From: Edaphobacter sp. | GTDB lineage: Bacteria > Acidobacteriota > Terriglobia > Terriglobales > Acidobacteriaceae | Assembly: GCA_025462645.1 (NCBI GenBank) | Contig: JAOAPB010000001.1 | Span: 1 to 64,000, forward strand | Reading direction: 5' to 3' | Length of the DNA stretch: 64,000 bases | In this document: positions 1 to 10,643 of the stretch, piece by piece | Numbering within the stretch: position 1 is the first letter of the stretch | Layout: the number at the start of each line of letters is the position of its first letter | Notes under the pieces: generated by a model | What the model was told of the DNA's origin: nothing | The model's database searches: none | The model's input: the letters and a program-made list of their open reading frames with translations, nothing else | Translations under genes and position numbers: made by a program

Positions 1-1828
1 GATGAGCGCGGCCGCGGGTGGAATGCAACTCTTCGCCGGTGGCCATGAAGCTGGGGCACATGGTTCCGGCGTCGGTTTTGCGGCAGGCTCCTACGCCTAC
101 GCAGCGAAGGTTGGCGGAGGCGAAGCTGCCGTTGTCTTCGGCGAAGGCGAAGTGGGTTTTGGGCTGCCAGGGTTTGTAGTCGGCGCCGAGGCGGAGGTCC
201 TCGTGGGGCTCGTGGGCGTCGATGAGCTTGCCGGGGTTCATGCGGTTGGAGGGATCGAAGATCCGCTTGAAGGCGCGGAAGGCTTCCATTAGTTCTTCGC
301 CGAACATCTTGGGGAGGAGCGCGCCGCGGGCCTGGCCGTCGCCGTGTTCTCCGGAGAGGGAGCCGCCGTGGGCGAGGGCGATGTCGGCGGCTCGATCCAT
401 GAAATGGCGGAAGTTGAGGATGCCCTGTTCGGTTTCGAGATCGAAGCTGAGGCGCATGTGGACGCAGCCCTGGCCGAAGTGGCCGTACATGGGGCTGTGG
501 TAGCCGTACTCCTGCATGAGGGCGTAGATCTGCCGGAGGTAGGAGCCGAGTTGCGTGGGGTCGACGGCGGCGTCCTCCCAGCCCTCCCAGCCGGTTCCGA
601 TGCCAGGGACAAAGGCTGTGGCTCCCAGGCCGGACTCGCGAATCGCCCAGACGCGGGCCGCTTCGCCTTTGGTGTAGACGCGAGCGGTGGTGATGCTCTG
701 CAACGAGAGGGCGAGGGCTGCGGCGCGCTCGTCGGACTCGGCCTGCGTGGCTCCGCCGAACTCGACTAAAAGGAAGCCACGGCCTTCGGGGAGGAGCGGG
801 AGATCTTCGAGGGCCTTCTGCTTGCGGCGGAGGGAGTCGAGAAGGAGACCGTCCATGCCTTCGAGGCCGATGGGCTTGTGGGTGAGGACGAGGGGGACGT
901 GGTCTGCGGCGACGAAAACGTCTGAGAAGCCGACGCCGACGAGGGTGCGGAACTGTGGGCTTTGGACGAGGTTGAGCGTGGCTCCGAGGATGACGGCGCA
1001 GGTGCCCTCGCTGCCGACGAGGGCGCGGGCTACGTTAAAGCCGTTTTCGGGGAGGAGCTCGTCGAGGTTGAAGCCGGAGACACGACGGGGGATGTTGGGG
1101 AAGCGGGCGCGGACGAGGTCTGCGTAGGCGTCGCGGATGCGCTTGAGCTCGGCGTAGACCTCTCCGATGCGGCCGCCTGCGGCGATGTGCGCCGTCAACT
1201 CCTCTTCTGTGGTGGCGCCGACGGTCATGCGGGTGCCGTCGTAGAGGAGGAGGTCGAGGGAGTGGATGTTGTCGACGGTCTTGCCGCCCATGAGAGCGTG
1301 GACGCCGCAGGAGTTGTTGCCGATCATACCGCCGAGGGTGCAGCGGCTGTGCGTGGCGGGGTCGGGTGCGTAGGTGAGGGCGAAGTCTTCGGCGGCCTCG
1401 CGGACTCGGTCGAGGACGATGCCGGGCTGAACGCGGACGGTGCGGGTGACGGGGTCGACGGGGCCCATCTTGTTCATGTACTTGGAGAAGTCGAGGATGA
1501 CGGCGGCGTTGCAACCCTGGCCGGCGAGGCTGGTGCCGGCTCCACGAGAGAGGAGAGGTGCGTTGAAGGCGCGGCAGAGCTCCACGGTGGCGATGACGTC
1601 GGCTTCGTCGAGCGGGATGACGAGACCGATGGGGATGTGGCGGTAGTTGGAGGCGTCGGTGGCGTAGAGGGCCTTCGAGGCGGGGTCGAAGCGGACCTCG
1701 CCGCGGATCTTCTGGCGGAGCCGCTTTTCAAGATCGTCGGCGCCGGGAAACTGATCGTGTACACGAGCGTGAGAGCTGGGGAGAAGAACAAAGGGCGATG
1801 TTGGCGTAAGCGTGGACGACGTGGACAT
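1..1828 (-). CDS. FAD-linked oxidase / FAD-FeS oxidoreductase (glycolate oxidase GlcD-like), 3' end beyond window
   Basis: Absent from the ORF track because it runs off the left edge. Reading the minus strand from ATG at 1828 gives MSTSSTLTPTSPFVLLPSSHARVHDQFPGADDLEKRLRQKIRGEVRFDPASKALYATDASNYRHIPIGLVIP...SRGAGTSLAGQGCNAAVILDFSKYMN...LGGMIGNNSCGVHALMGGKTVDN, with FAD_binding_4 hallmarks. Confidence 0.85.
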   Translation of the reverse strand, partial: MSTSSTLTPTSPFVLLPSSHARVHDQFPGADDLEKRLRQKIRGEVRFDPASKALYATDASNYRHIPIGLVIPLDEADVIATVELCRAFNAPLLSRGAGTSLAGQGCNAAVILDFSKYMNKMGPVDPVTRTVRVQPGIVLDRVREAAEDFALTYAPDPATHSRCTLGGMIGNNSCGVHALMGGKTVDNIHSLDLLLYDGTRMTVGATTEEELTAHIAAGGRIGEVYAELKRIRDAYADLVRARFPNIPRRVSGFNLDELLPENGFNVARALVGSEGTCAVILGATLNLVQSPQFRTLVGVGFSDVFVAADHVPLVLTHKPIGLEGMDGLLLDSLRRKQKALEDLPLLPEGRGFLLVEFGGATQAESDERAAALALSLQSITTARVYTKGEAARVWAIRESGLGATAFVPGIGTGWEGWEDAAVDPTQLGSYLRQIYALMQEYGYHSPMYGHFGQGCVHMRLSFDLETEQGILNFRHFMDRAADIALAHGGSLSGEHGDGQARGALLPKMFGEELMEAFRAFKRIFDPSNRMNPGKLIDAHEPHEDLRLGADYKPWQPKTHFAFAEDNGSFASANLRCVGVGACRKTDAGTMCPSFMATGEELHSTRGRAH

Positions 1829-1869
1829 AAACTGCACAGCTCTCCGGATGATGCGGCTATTTTAACGGA

Positions 1870-2901
1870 CTAGGACTTTGCGTTCGCCGTCATCTTGAAG
1901 ATGGCCTGGGCATTGGAGCTATCGAAGCTCAGGTCCAGGCCGGTTTTGCCGTCCTGCTCGGGGAGCGGGAGGCGGGTGATGAACTCATAGAAGGATCCGG
2001 GGACCTCTTTCTCGATGATGGTGCCGTCGGGGGCGCGGAAGGTTCTCATTACGCGGGCTGCGTGGAAGGCGGTCTGGCGGACGCGGCCGGACTGCGAGGT
2101 CTCGACGGCAGCCTTCATGGGCTGGCCGAGCGCCTTCTGCTCTTCGGCGAGTCTGTCGACGTCGGGGACGCGGTCAGTGGCGTGATTGAAGGCGTTGCCC
2201 TCGGTGGAGATCCATGCCATCTCGGGGGACTCGGCCAGGAGGATCTCGTAGTCTGCGAGTGCGGCGTCGGAGTGCTGACGACCGAAGCAGGCGACCAGCG
2301 CGGGGAGCAGTGTCGCGGCGTGATCGAGCGTGAGGGAGCCTTTGGATTCGAGTTCGTGGAGCAACGCTTTTGCCTCAGGGGTTACGGGATCAGCGGAGGT
2401 GGAGGTCACCCGGAGTACGGCTGCCTGAAATTCGGGAGTGAAGCGCTCGGGGTGCAGCTCGCTGATGAAGAACTGCGCGATGTCCTCGGGGTAGTCGGCC
2501 TGGGCGTGGGAGCGGCCGGTCATGCGAAGGCGCTCGAGGGGATAGACTCCGTTGAGAGCGTAGCCGAGTGGGCCCAGGATGCGGGTGATCGCCTCCTGGC
2601 CGGCGGGAAGAGCACCCATGCCGGAGAGTGCTACCGTGCGAACTGCTCCGTGATCGTGCATCACGGTCTTGCCGTCACGGAGGCACTGCTCGACGTAGGT
2701 CTTCGCGGCGGGGACGCGCTTGAGCAGGTCTTCAAAGAGGAGCATGTTCAAGGCCTGGGAGAGGATTGCCCTGGAGACCTTCGGCCCTTGATCCGAAACA
2801 AGTTCGGGGTGCAGGACGAGCACGTGGAATAGGTGCTCGGTTCTCTCAGAGCCGATGTTTTTTTCAAGAAGCTGCCGAAGTACGCCAATCTCGGATTTCA
2901 T
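1870..2901 (-). CDS. hypothetical protein (343 aa)
   Basis: Long ORF, MKSEIGVLRQLLEKNIGSERTEHLF...; no recognised domain. Confidence 0.7.
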   Translation of the reverse strand: MKSEIGVLRQLLEKNIGSERTEHLFHVLVLHPELVSDQGPKVSRAILSQALNMLLFEDLLKRVPAAKTYVEQCLRDGKTVMHDHGAVRTVALSGMGALPAGQEAITRILGPLGYALNGVYPLERLRMTGRSHAQADYPEDIAQFFISELHPERFTPEFQAAVLRVTSTSADPVTPEAKALLHELESKGSLTLDHAATLLPALVACFGRQHSDAALADYEILLAESPEMAWISTEGNAFNHATDRVPDVDRLAEEQKALGQPMKAAVETSQSGRVRQTAFHAARVMRTFRAPDGTIIEKEVPGSFYEFITRLPLPEQDGKTGLDLSFDSSNAQAIFKMTANAKS

Positions 2902-3023
2902 CGTTCAAACTCCCATACTGGCCAAATCTCACCATCAAAGCCATCCCATCATCTTCAATCGGGAGAGCTCTGTAAATGGTAATCCTTATACGCAGCAGGT
3001 GTGGCTACTTCCATTCGCCTTCT

Positions 3024-5042
3024 CTAAGGGGCTTTCGTTTTACATACATCTGGGGAAGCGTCCATCGAGAGAGACTTTACCTCCCGCAGGCCACGGACTG
3101 AATTGCAAAGAAAGACAGCCTCGGCGGATGCGAGATCGTTCGTTGTGAGGATGCGCTCCTCCGCGAGCGCGTTCGTCTCCAGTAGATGGCGGCGATAGAT
3201 TCCGGGCAACACGCCAGAGCGGAGTGGCGGAGTTAGCAGCTTGCCTCCCTGCCGTATGAAGATGTTGCTGATCGATCCCTCCGTCACTTCGTCTCGCTCG
3301 TTGACGAAGATGACTTCGTCGAATCCGTCGGCGCGTGCCTGCGCATACTGACGCTCGTATGACTCTCGATGCGTCGTTTTGTGGCGCAGGAAGACATCGC
3401 TCGAGTTGGTGTGCTCGTGCGACAGGCGGACCGAGACCATCGATGTCTCTTCCGTGAACTTCGTAGGAGTGAGCGTGATGTTGCCCGATAAATCGAGCAG
3501 CAGTCTGATGCGGTATCGCTCTCCGGTTTGAAGCTGATGCGAGATTTCGGCTATTCGAGCCAGGAGATCGGCACGATCAAACGAGAAGTCAAAATAGTAT
3601 GCCGACGATTCGAGGCGATCGAGATGCATCGAGAGAAAGGGCAGGTTTCCATCCACCCATAGCATCGTCTCGATCAGTTGGAAGTCATATCGGCGACGGG
3701 TGAGGAACTCCGCTTTCAATAGACATTCGCGATACTCGTCTATGGGGTTGGAGTCCGCGACGATGCCACCACCTACGCCCATCTGGCCGATGCCATCCTT
3801 CAAGACGAGTGTTCGAATGGCTACGTTGAAGACGGATGATCCATTGGGCGAGATGAAGCCGATGGTGCCGGTATAGATGCCACGAGGGGCGCGCTCCATC
3901 TCGCGGATAATCTGCATGGTGCGAATCTTTGGAGCGCCGGTGATGGAGCCGCTGGGAAAGACACCTTTGAAGATGTCGTAGTACCGCAACCCCGGGCGAA
4001 GGGTACCCGAGATCGTCGATGTCATCTGCAGCAGGGTTTGATATCTCTCAATGGAGAATATCTCGTCGACGCGAACTCCGCCCATCGTGCAGATGCGGCC
4101 GAGATCATTGCGAAGCAGATCGACGATCATGACGTGCTCGCTGCGGTTCTTGGCGTCGCTCTGTAGCCGGGATGCTTGCTGCTCATCTTCGGAGGCGTCG
4201 AGACCGCGAGACATCGTGCCCTTCATAGGTCGCGTGACAATGCGACCGGCATCGATCCTGAAGAACAGCTCGGGAGACAGGGAGAGAACATGGTGACCGG
4301 CTACATTGATGAAGGCACTATAGGCCACAGGCTGCGACTCCGACAGTGCGGCGAATGCCGAGGCCGCGGGGCTGTCGGTATGCACGGAGACGCTGTCGGT
4401 GAAGTTGACCTGGTAGGTCTCACCGGCCTGGATATACTCCTTGATCTTCAGGATCTTCGCGCGGTATTCCTGTTCTGGAATTGTGAGAGTGGCGCTCTCG
4501 GTAAAGCGAACGGTGGTCGCCTCCTGAGAGGTGTCGTTCCTTGGGGCGGGCTCTGAGCCTTCGAAGCGTCCTTTTGCGTGATCGTAGACAAAGGGACGCG
4601 CATAGATTCCTAACCAAGCCAGAGGGAGTTCTTGCAGTGAGAGATGCACGCCCTCGAAGCGCTCGAAGTGGTAGCCACACTCATAGCTCAGGTATCCCGC
4701 TACGTGGAGGCCGCTGGCGAGCGCCTGTTCAATCTGGCGAAATAGCTCCGGGATCTCATCGAGCGTCTTTGCAGCAATAGTCTTGACAGGATTGAGGAAG
4801 AGATAACTGTGACGATTGGATGGATCAAAACGCGAGGTCTGCAGCAAGACCGATTCAGGCGTACCGGCAACGATTGAATGCAGATACTTCGGAAGCTGAG
4901 TCCATTGAGGCAAAAACATATCTCCGTCTGAACCCTCATGCGCTACAGGTCGCAGAGGCCTGGTGATTTGTGTAAGGTGTAGTGTTTCACGTCCACGTGC
5001 CTTACAGTTCGCAGGCGTGGCTTGGGGTTTTCTACCGATCAT
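3024..5042 (-). CDS. pabB: aminodeoxychorismate synthase component I fused to aminodeoxychorismate lyase-like class IV aminotransferase (PabB-PabC)
   Basis: Chorismate-binding motifs (PMKGTMSRG, SEHVMIVDLLRNDLGRI, GSITGAPKIRTMQII) followed by a class IV aminotransferase domain (EVTEGSISNIFI). Confidence 0.9.
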   Translation of the reverse strand: MIGRKPQATPANCKARGRETLHLTQITRPLRPVAHEGSDGDMFLPQWTQLPKYLHSIVAGTPESVLLQTSRFDPSNRHSYLFLNPVKTIAAKTLDEIPELFRQIEQALASGLHVAGYLSYECGYHFERFEGVHLSLQELPLAWLGIYARPFVYDHAKGRFEGSEPAPRNDTSQEATTVRFTESATLTIPEQEYRAKILKIKEYIQAGETYQVNFTDSVSVHTDSPAASAFAALSESQPVAYSAFINVAGHHVLSLSPELFFRIDAGRIVTRPMKGTMSRGLDASEDEQQASRLQSDAKNRSEHVMIVDLLRNDLGRICTMGGVRVDEIFSIERYQTLLQMTSTISGTLRPGLRYYDIFKGVFPSGSITGAPKIRTMQIIREMERAPRGIYTGTIGFISPNGSSVFNVAIRTLVLKDGIGQMGVGGGIVADSNPIDEYRECLLKAEFLTRRRYDFQLIETMLWVDGNLPFLSMHLDRLESSAYYFDFSFDRADLLARIAEISHQLQTGERYRIRLLLDLSGNITLTPTKFTEETSMVSVRLSHEHTNSSDVFLRHKTTHRESYERQYAQARADGFDEVIFVNERDEVTEGSISNIFIRQGGKLLTPPLRSGVLPGIYRRHLLETNALAEERILTTNDLASAEAVFLCNSVRGLREVKSLSMDASPDVCKTKAP

Positions 5043-5110
5043 CTCAATCGCAAAATGGCGGGCACTTTCAAGGGTGCTGCCACTTTGCTATCCGTCTATT
5101 TCTACTACCT

Positions 5111-7519
5111 CTAGAGGCTCTCAGCCGGTGTGCTCGTCAGAGCGATCTCAATCGACTGTGAGCCGAGATAGGGATGGGTTGCGGTGAGACGGACGGTCCC
5201 GGCCTGCTCTTTCGCGCGAATCCATACAGCACCAGTTCCGCCGATGAGCGAGAAGGGATTGTCGCCGATCAGGTCTGCCGGACCTTCGAGCCTGAACACT
5301 ACAGCATCATTTGCGTAGGTCCGGATGGCACCAAACTCGTCGGTCACCCGAAGTACGACGCGGGTTGCGTCGGCGCCATCGGCTGTCAGCTTTGTGTCAT
5401 CTGGCAGCAGGAGGAACTTCCTGTCGACACCGCTGCCGGACAGGGTCTTCGAGATGACCTGCTTGCCCTTGATATAGCCGTCGATCCTCAGGTCGCCCCA
5501 GCCGCGATGCCCCTGGGATTCAATCTTGTGGCGGTCGAGGACGAACGGCGGATAGGTCAGATGATTGAACTCGGTCCGCTCTGGATCGAGCTCCGCTATC
5601 TGTTCCCACGGATTGCTCTCGACACTATTCAGGCGGAGGAAGAACTTCAGATGATCGCAGTTGGAGCAGACGACTGCCTTTGTGAAGCTGGTCGACTCGT
5701 CACCGTTGGCCCAGTGAAATGCGGGCTCAAGGACGATCTCTTCCGCGGGGTCGCACTGCGATTTATAGAATCCCGCTGCCGGCTTGGGCTCGCGGAAGAT
5801 GTCCGTCACACCGTGATAGCAGATGCGATCTCCTGAACCGAAGTTCGAGTGCGTGTTGTAGTCGAAGGCGCACCATCCGATGCCACCGGCGTACTGCGGG
5901 TCGGATGCGAGCTGATTGTGAATGCGGGCGTGGCGCAGGGTGTGCTCCCGTTGACGCTCGTCTTCGTCCGTCGTCTTGGTGGGGAAGGTATGGCCGACGA
6001 ACTCGGTGTTGAGATAGCGGGGATGATTCGGCTTTCGGAGAGGGAAGCCGAAATCATTTATGGTGAAGACGTCTTCGAGGAGCTCGGAGTCGGCAAAGTT
6101 GCGGATACCGCCGCTTTGACGCGTTGGATCGAGAAGATGGGCGAGAGCGTTAGTGCGCGCGTAGAAGCTATGGTCGTCTTTGGACTCGTTGATACGCACG
6201 CCCCACAGGATGATGGACGGATGGTTCCAGTCGCGACGGATCATGCGACCGACGTTGTCGATCGAGATCTGCTTCCATGGTTCGGGACCGATGTGCTGCC
6301 AACCCGGAATCTCTTCGAGAACGAGCAGGCCGATCTCATCGCAGCAGTCCAGGAAGTGTCGCGACTGCGGATAGTGCGAGGTGCGGACGATGTTGCAGTG
6401 CAGGTTTCTGCGCAGGATCTTCGCATCCTGACGCTGTACCCGCGCGGGCATGGCCTGACCCACGAATGGGAATGTCTGGTGACGATCCAGACCACGGAGC
6501 TTGATGATCTTGCCGTTCAGAGAGAATCCGTGATCGGTGAAGGTTGCCTCGCGGAAGCCTATGCGGCGAGTATCCTCATCGATCACCTTGCCTGCCTGCA
6601 ACAGCTGAACGTGAACTGTGTAGAGATGCGGGTTGTTGAGGTCCCATAACTTGATGCCATCGATTGCCTTGAAGGAGACGGTCTGTCGTGCGGGATCGTT
6701 GGTCGTCTGCGTACTGGCATGCACGGGAGCGCTGGTCGTCGGATCGGCAGAGGCATCGGGATCAACCCCACCCTTGTGGGCAATTGCCTGATCTGCCTTC
6801 GCCAATGTGTGTTCGCCATCACGAAGTTCTACATGCAGCGATAAGGCTCCCCCGGTCGAAGGTTGTCCAGCGACAAAGCAGTCCACATCGAGCGATAGGC
6901 TGCCACTCAAAACATCCTTTGGGCGCGCGAAGATATTGTCGAGGTACGTTGTAGGAACAACGCGTAAGGCGACTTCACGATAGAGCCCGCCGAAGGTGAG
7001 GTAGTCGATCTGATGGCCGAAGGGTGGGATGTCTGCCCGTTCCGTCGAGTCCACCTGCACCGTCAACACATTGTCGCCTGTAGGTCGGAGGTGAGACGTC
7101 ACCTCGAATGAGAACGGCGTGTACCCGCCCCTGTATTCACCCAGCAGAACACCGTTGATCCACACGGTAGAGGCAGTCATCACTCCTTCAAAATCGACGA
7201 AGACACGCTTCCCTTGCGTTGCCGGTGGAGTTTTGAAACGCCTGCGATAGGTGGAGATGAATTCATAGGTCTTGTCGTCAAAGTTGTGCCAGGGTAGGAC
7301 AACATTCGTGTGTGGAATAACGACCCGCTGAAAGGCTGCGTCATTGAACGTAGGGTCTTCGGCTCCTACGACCTCGCTGGGGTGGTAACGCCAGCCACGA
7401 TTCATGGGGAAGATGTGACGGCCAGGTGCGGAAGGCTCTGCGGAGAGCGCAGGGACGCCGGGGATGGCAGTGGCGGCCAGAAGGGTGCCTGTCGTTTTTA
7501 GGAAGTCGCGTCTATGCAT
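5111..7519 (-). CDS. glycoside hydrolase family 2 (beta-galactosidase-like), Tat signal
   Basis: MHRRDFLKTTGTLLAATAIPG twin-arginine leader; GH2 sandwich and TIM-barrel motifs (LRGLDRHQTFPFVGQAMP, NIVRTSHYPQS). Confidence 0.88.
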   Translation of the reverse strand: MHRRDFLKTTGTLLAATAIPGVPALSAEPSAPGRHIFPMNRGWRYHPSEVVGAEDPTFNDAAFQRVVIPHTNVVLPWHNFDDKTYEFISTYRRRFKTPPATQGKRVFVDFEGVMTASTVWINGVLLGEYRGGYTPFSFEVTSHLRPTGDNVLTVQVDSTERADIPPFGHQIDYLTFGGLYREVALRVVPTTYLDNIFARPKDVLSGSLSLDVDCFVAGQPSTGGALSLHVELRDGEHTLAKADQAIAHKGGVDPDASADPTTSAPVHASTQTTNDPARQTVSFKAIDGIKLWDLNNPHLYTVHVQLLQAGKVIDEDTRRIGFREATFTDHGFSLNGKIIKLRGLDRHQTFPFVGQAMPARVQRQDAKILRRNLHCNIVRTSHYPQSRHFLDCCDEIGLLVLEEIPGWQHIGPEPWKQISIDNVGRMIRRDWNHPSIILWGVRINESKDDHSFYARTNALAHLLDPTRQSGGIRNFADSELLEDVFTINDFGFPLRKPNHPRYLNTEFVGHTFPTKTTDEDERQREHTLRHARIHNQLASDPQYAGGIGWCAFDYNTHSNFGSGDRICYHGVTDIFREPKPAAGFYKSQCDPAEEIVLEPAFHWANGDESTSFTKAVVCSNCDHLKFFLRLNSVESNPWEQIAELDPERTEFNHLTYPPFVLDRHKIESQGHRGWGDLRIDGYIKGKQVISKTLSGSGVDRKFLLLPDDTKLTADGADATRVVLRVTDEFGAIRTYANDAVVFRLEGPADLIGDNPFSLIGGTGAVWIRAKEQAGTVRLTATHPYLGSQSIEIALTSTPAESL

Positions 7520-7624
7520 AGGGACCGATTACATACATCCTATTCATAACCTCATGTATTTGCCATGGGAGATGAACTGGGATGAGGTACCGTATGCCAT
7601 ACATCAACGCCTCCGTTGATTGTT

Positions 7625-10600
7625 CTAGTTGCTCAGTCCCTTCGCTCGTGTCTGAACGGCATAGAGTGAACTACGCGCCAGGATGAACAATGTCTTGCCC
7701 TCTTTGCCACCAAACACGAGATCGATCGGGCGGTCAGGAACATCAATCCTGTCGATGAGATGGCCAGAGGAGTTGTAGACATAGATCTGACCGGCGGCAA
7801 TATAGACGTTGCCGTCGGCATCCTGCGCGACGCTTTCGCCGCCTTGCTCGGCAAAGAGGCGAGCGTTCGTGAGTGTTCCATCGGCCGCGACCGTAGCTAC
7901 GTACGTCTTCTGCTCCGATTCGTCACTAACGTAGAACGGCTTTCCGGGAACTGCCCGCGCCAAGCCGAAGGCGCGCAGTACGTCGGCCATCTTGATGCCG
8001 TAGTAGAGGGCTCCGGTGACGAAGTCCTCGCCGGCCGGGATGAAGGTCGAACCGTCCGTCGATACGTACTGATAAGGCTTTTGCACGGGGACTGTCTTGA
8101 GGAAGTCGTTTTCGTTGCGCCAGTGGTTGGTTGGAAGAACAGGCGTCATTGCCGGTCTTGCCGCAGTGGGTTGCGGTTTGAGGAGAGTGATCTGCTCGTC
8201 TGGGGCGTCGGGGGAGAAGGTGTAAACCGTACCGTTGCCATCGTACGAGACAACGATGAGATTGCCCGATTTATCGAACGCCAACTGAACCGGAGCCAGG
8301 GGACTGTCGCGGATCATCGAGAGATGATGGCTATCCGGCGCCCAACGATAGATACGCTGCCAGTGAGGGTCGACGAAGTATAGCTGACCTGTCTTGTCGA
8401 CGGCGGCGCCTGAGATGTTGTAGAAGCCGTCACGCAGCTTCTCCACCTTGGCCCCTGCAGCAAGAACTACGGAAGGATGGTGAGGCTGTGCGGGACCTGA
8501 GGCGCCGTCGATGGTGAGTGAGGCGAACTCGCGATTGCGAATCAGGGTAGGGGTTGAGTGATTGATGATGACGGCGTTGTCGAAGGATGCCTTGTTGTCG
8601 CCGTAGACGTGAATATTGCGGAGACGAATGTTCTTCGAGTTCGATATCTCGATTGCAGTCGGGAACGGCTGGTAGCTGCTGACGACGCGGTAGCTGTGGT
8701 AGTTGGCAATTGTGATATTGCTGGAGCTGTCGATGGAAAGAGGAAGCGCGAAGCCACTCTCGCCTCGTTCCTCTTCGGTCTGCAGGGCGTAGATCTGCCA
8801 GTTGGAGGCGTTCTTTAACTTCACCTCGTTGCGGACATGGTGTTCGCTGGAGATCTCGTAGATGCGGCCTTCGGTGGTGGTGTTCGAGATGTAGAGGCCG
8901 GCCTGGGCGAAGCTGCTTGGAGTCCAGATGTTGGCGAAGGTGCCGCCACCGCCATCGGTGATCCAGAGGCTGGGATATTGGCTGTCCCAGCGACGGTTGA
9001 TATCGACGTCAGCAGTATGCGTGTTGTTATAGATGGCTGGAGAAGCTACCCCCGGAACATAGGTCCCATGGCCACCGAGGAAGCGAACGTCGTTCATCAT
9101 GGAGTCTTTGCCAGCCATCCACTTCGCACCGACTGCCCTGCTGTTGATGCCGTTGGTGTAGAGGCCGATGCCGGTCACGATGTTTGTTCCACCATGAGGA
9201 GCTTCGAGAAGAGCTTTGGGAGCTCCTGGACCCTGGAATGCAGGGGTGGAATCGGGAATATCGAGCTGGGTGGTTGTGGGGCTGAGGCCTATCAAAACCG
9301 TATCGGGTTTTAATGTAATCGTATCGGTTACGATATACCGGCCTGATGGAATATAGATAGTTTTATGCTCGGCGATTGCCTTTTGGAGGACGGCCGTGTC
9401 GTCGGTGACGCCATCGCCCTTGGCCCCTAGAGTACGCAGATTGACCCAGGTATCCTGTGCGGGGAGAGCGGGGATATCGGAGGACACCGGCGCGGGAAGC
9501 GTGGTGAGAGGGTTCTTCTGGTAGGTGGTTTTGATCTCTGGGGTGGAGCCGGCTCCGGCAAAGGTGAGTCCGTGAGTAAAGGCCGTGACCTGATACATAT
9601 CATCCCCGCCCTCGAGCTTTTTGCCGCTCTCGCGAAAGCTGGCGAAGACCGGGACGTGACGGCAGATGATGTTCTCGAGATTGATCTCGGTGCGTGCGTT
9701 GTTCTCGTTGCTGATCGTAACGGCGGGGCCGCTGATGTCTTCGAAGCGGGAGTCCTTTACCCACAACTCCTCAGCATAGCCGGGATCGATGGAGATAGCA
9801 GCCGGAACGTTTTTGATGTGAGCGCGAATGAGAGTGAGGCCAGCCTCGTGCTCCTTGATGGCAGCCTGGCTCTGGCCTTCGAAGGTGGAGTCGAGAAGCG
9901 TGAACTGCCAGCCTGGCGAGGGCTTTCGGGTCATGATGCCGTACTGGCCACCGTAGAAGTGCAGGTCCTCGGCCTCGTTGCCGATATCGTGCAAGCCAGC
10001 CAGGCCGGAGCCTATATGGAAGTCCATGTGGGCCAGGTAGCAGTGCTGCGCCACATGAAAGCGAATGCCAATGGCCGCGGGATTACCATCCTGGATCTCC
10101 ATGTCGATATTGCTCATCGCAGAGTAGAAGGTCCCAGGATTTCCATCTGGAATGGAGTTATTCGGCGGAACAATTCCCTGTGGGGAGGGACGCCGCGGTC
10201 TCGCACTCTGGCTGGCGGAGCGACTCGTATCTGCTACCGGGCGGCCACCGGTGAAGAGAACCATGTAGCCAATTCCGTCTTGATAGCCTGGTGTATCTTT
10301 GCCGAGAACGAAGACGGGGCGATTCGCGCCGTAGCCGATAAGGCGGATACCCGGCCAGACGAGAATGGTCTTGCTGATACGGTAGCGGCCCTCGGGAATG
10401 AAGAGGACTCCCTGCCCTGTCATCTCTTGGATCTTGTTGATGGCGTTCTGAATGGTGTCGGTATCGTCTCCTACACCATCGCCATGAACAGCGGGATCGT
10501 TCCGCTCCAGGTAGACCGCTTTAGGGTCGTTGAGGCGAAGTGGATAGTACGAGGCTGCAAACAATGGAGCCGTAAAAGGAGCCGAAAGAATGCTCGCCAT

Positions 10601-10627
10601 GAGCCAGAGAGAGGACTTCCACTTCAT
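7625..10627 (-). CDS. GH55-like tandem pectate-lyase-3 beta-helix protein with C-terminal SMP-30/NHL-like beta-propeller
   Basis: Two 'GDGVGDDTDTIQNAIN...FIPEGRYRIS' / 'GDGVTDDTAVLQKAIA...YIPSGRYIVT' signatures plus C-terminal repeats (SGAAVDKTGQLYFVD, VAQDADGNVYIAAG). Start chosen at MKWKSSLWLMASILSAPF (signal peptide). Confidence 0.8.
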   Translation of the reverse strand: MKWKSSLWLMASILSAPFTAPLFAASYYPLRLNDPKAVYLERNDPAVHGDGVGDDTDTIQNAINKIQEMTGQGVLFIPEGRYRISKTILVWPGIRLIGYGANRPVFVLGKDTPGYQDGIGYMVLFTGGRPVADTSRSASQSARPRRPSPQGIVPPNNSIPDGNPGTFYSAMSNIDMEIQDGNPAAIGIRFHVAQHCYLAHMDFHIGSGLAGLHDIGNEAEDLHFYGGQYGIMTRKPSPGWQFTLLDSTFEGQSQAAIKEHEAGLTLIRAHIKNVPAAISIDPGYAEELWVKDSRFEDISGPAVTISNENNARTEINLENIICRHVPVFASFRESGKKLEGGDDMYQVTAFTHGLTFAGAGSTPEIKTTYQKNPLTTLPAPVSSDIPALPAQDTWVNLRTLGAKGDGVTDDTAVLQKAIAEHKTIYIPSGRYIVTDTITLKPDTVLIGLSPTTTQLDIPDSTPAFQGPGAPKALLEAPHGGTNIVTGIGLYTNGINSRAVGAKWMAGKDSMMNDVRFLGGHGTYVPGVASPAIYNNTHTADVDINRRWDSQYPSLWITDGGGGTFANIWTPSSFAQAGLYISNTTTEGRIYEISSEHHVRNEVKLKNASNWQIYALQTEEERGESGFALPLSIDSSSNITIANYHSYRVVSSYQPFPTAIEISNSKNIRLRNIHVYGDNKASFDNAVIINHSTPTLIRNREFASLTIDGASGPAQPHHPSVVLAAGAKVEKLRDGFYNISGAAVDKTGQLYFVDPHWQRIYRWAPDSHHLSMIRDSPLAPVQLAFDKSGNLIVVSYDGNGTVYTFSPDAPDEQITLLKPQPTAARPAMTPVLPTNHWRNENDFLKTVPVQKPYQYVSTDGSTFIPAGEDFVTGALYYGIKMADVLRAFGLARAVPGKPFYVSDESEQKTYVATVAADGTLTNARLFAEQGGESVAQDADGNVYIAAGQIYVYNSSGHLIDRIDVPDRPIDLVFGGKEGKTLFILARSSLYAVQTRAKGLSN

Positions 10628-10643
10628 GTTCAACCTCGTGGTG

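Noticed and set aside
962-1873. 303-aa plus-strand ORF
   Set aside because: Gly/Val/Glu-rich shadow of the FAD-linked oxidase on the minus strand
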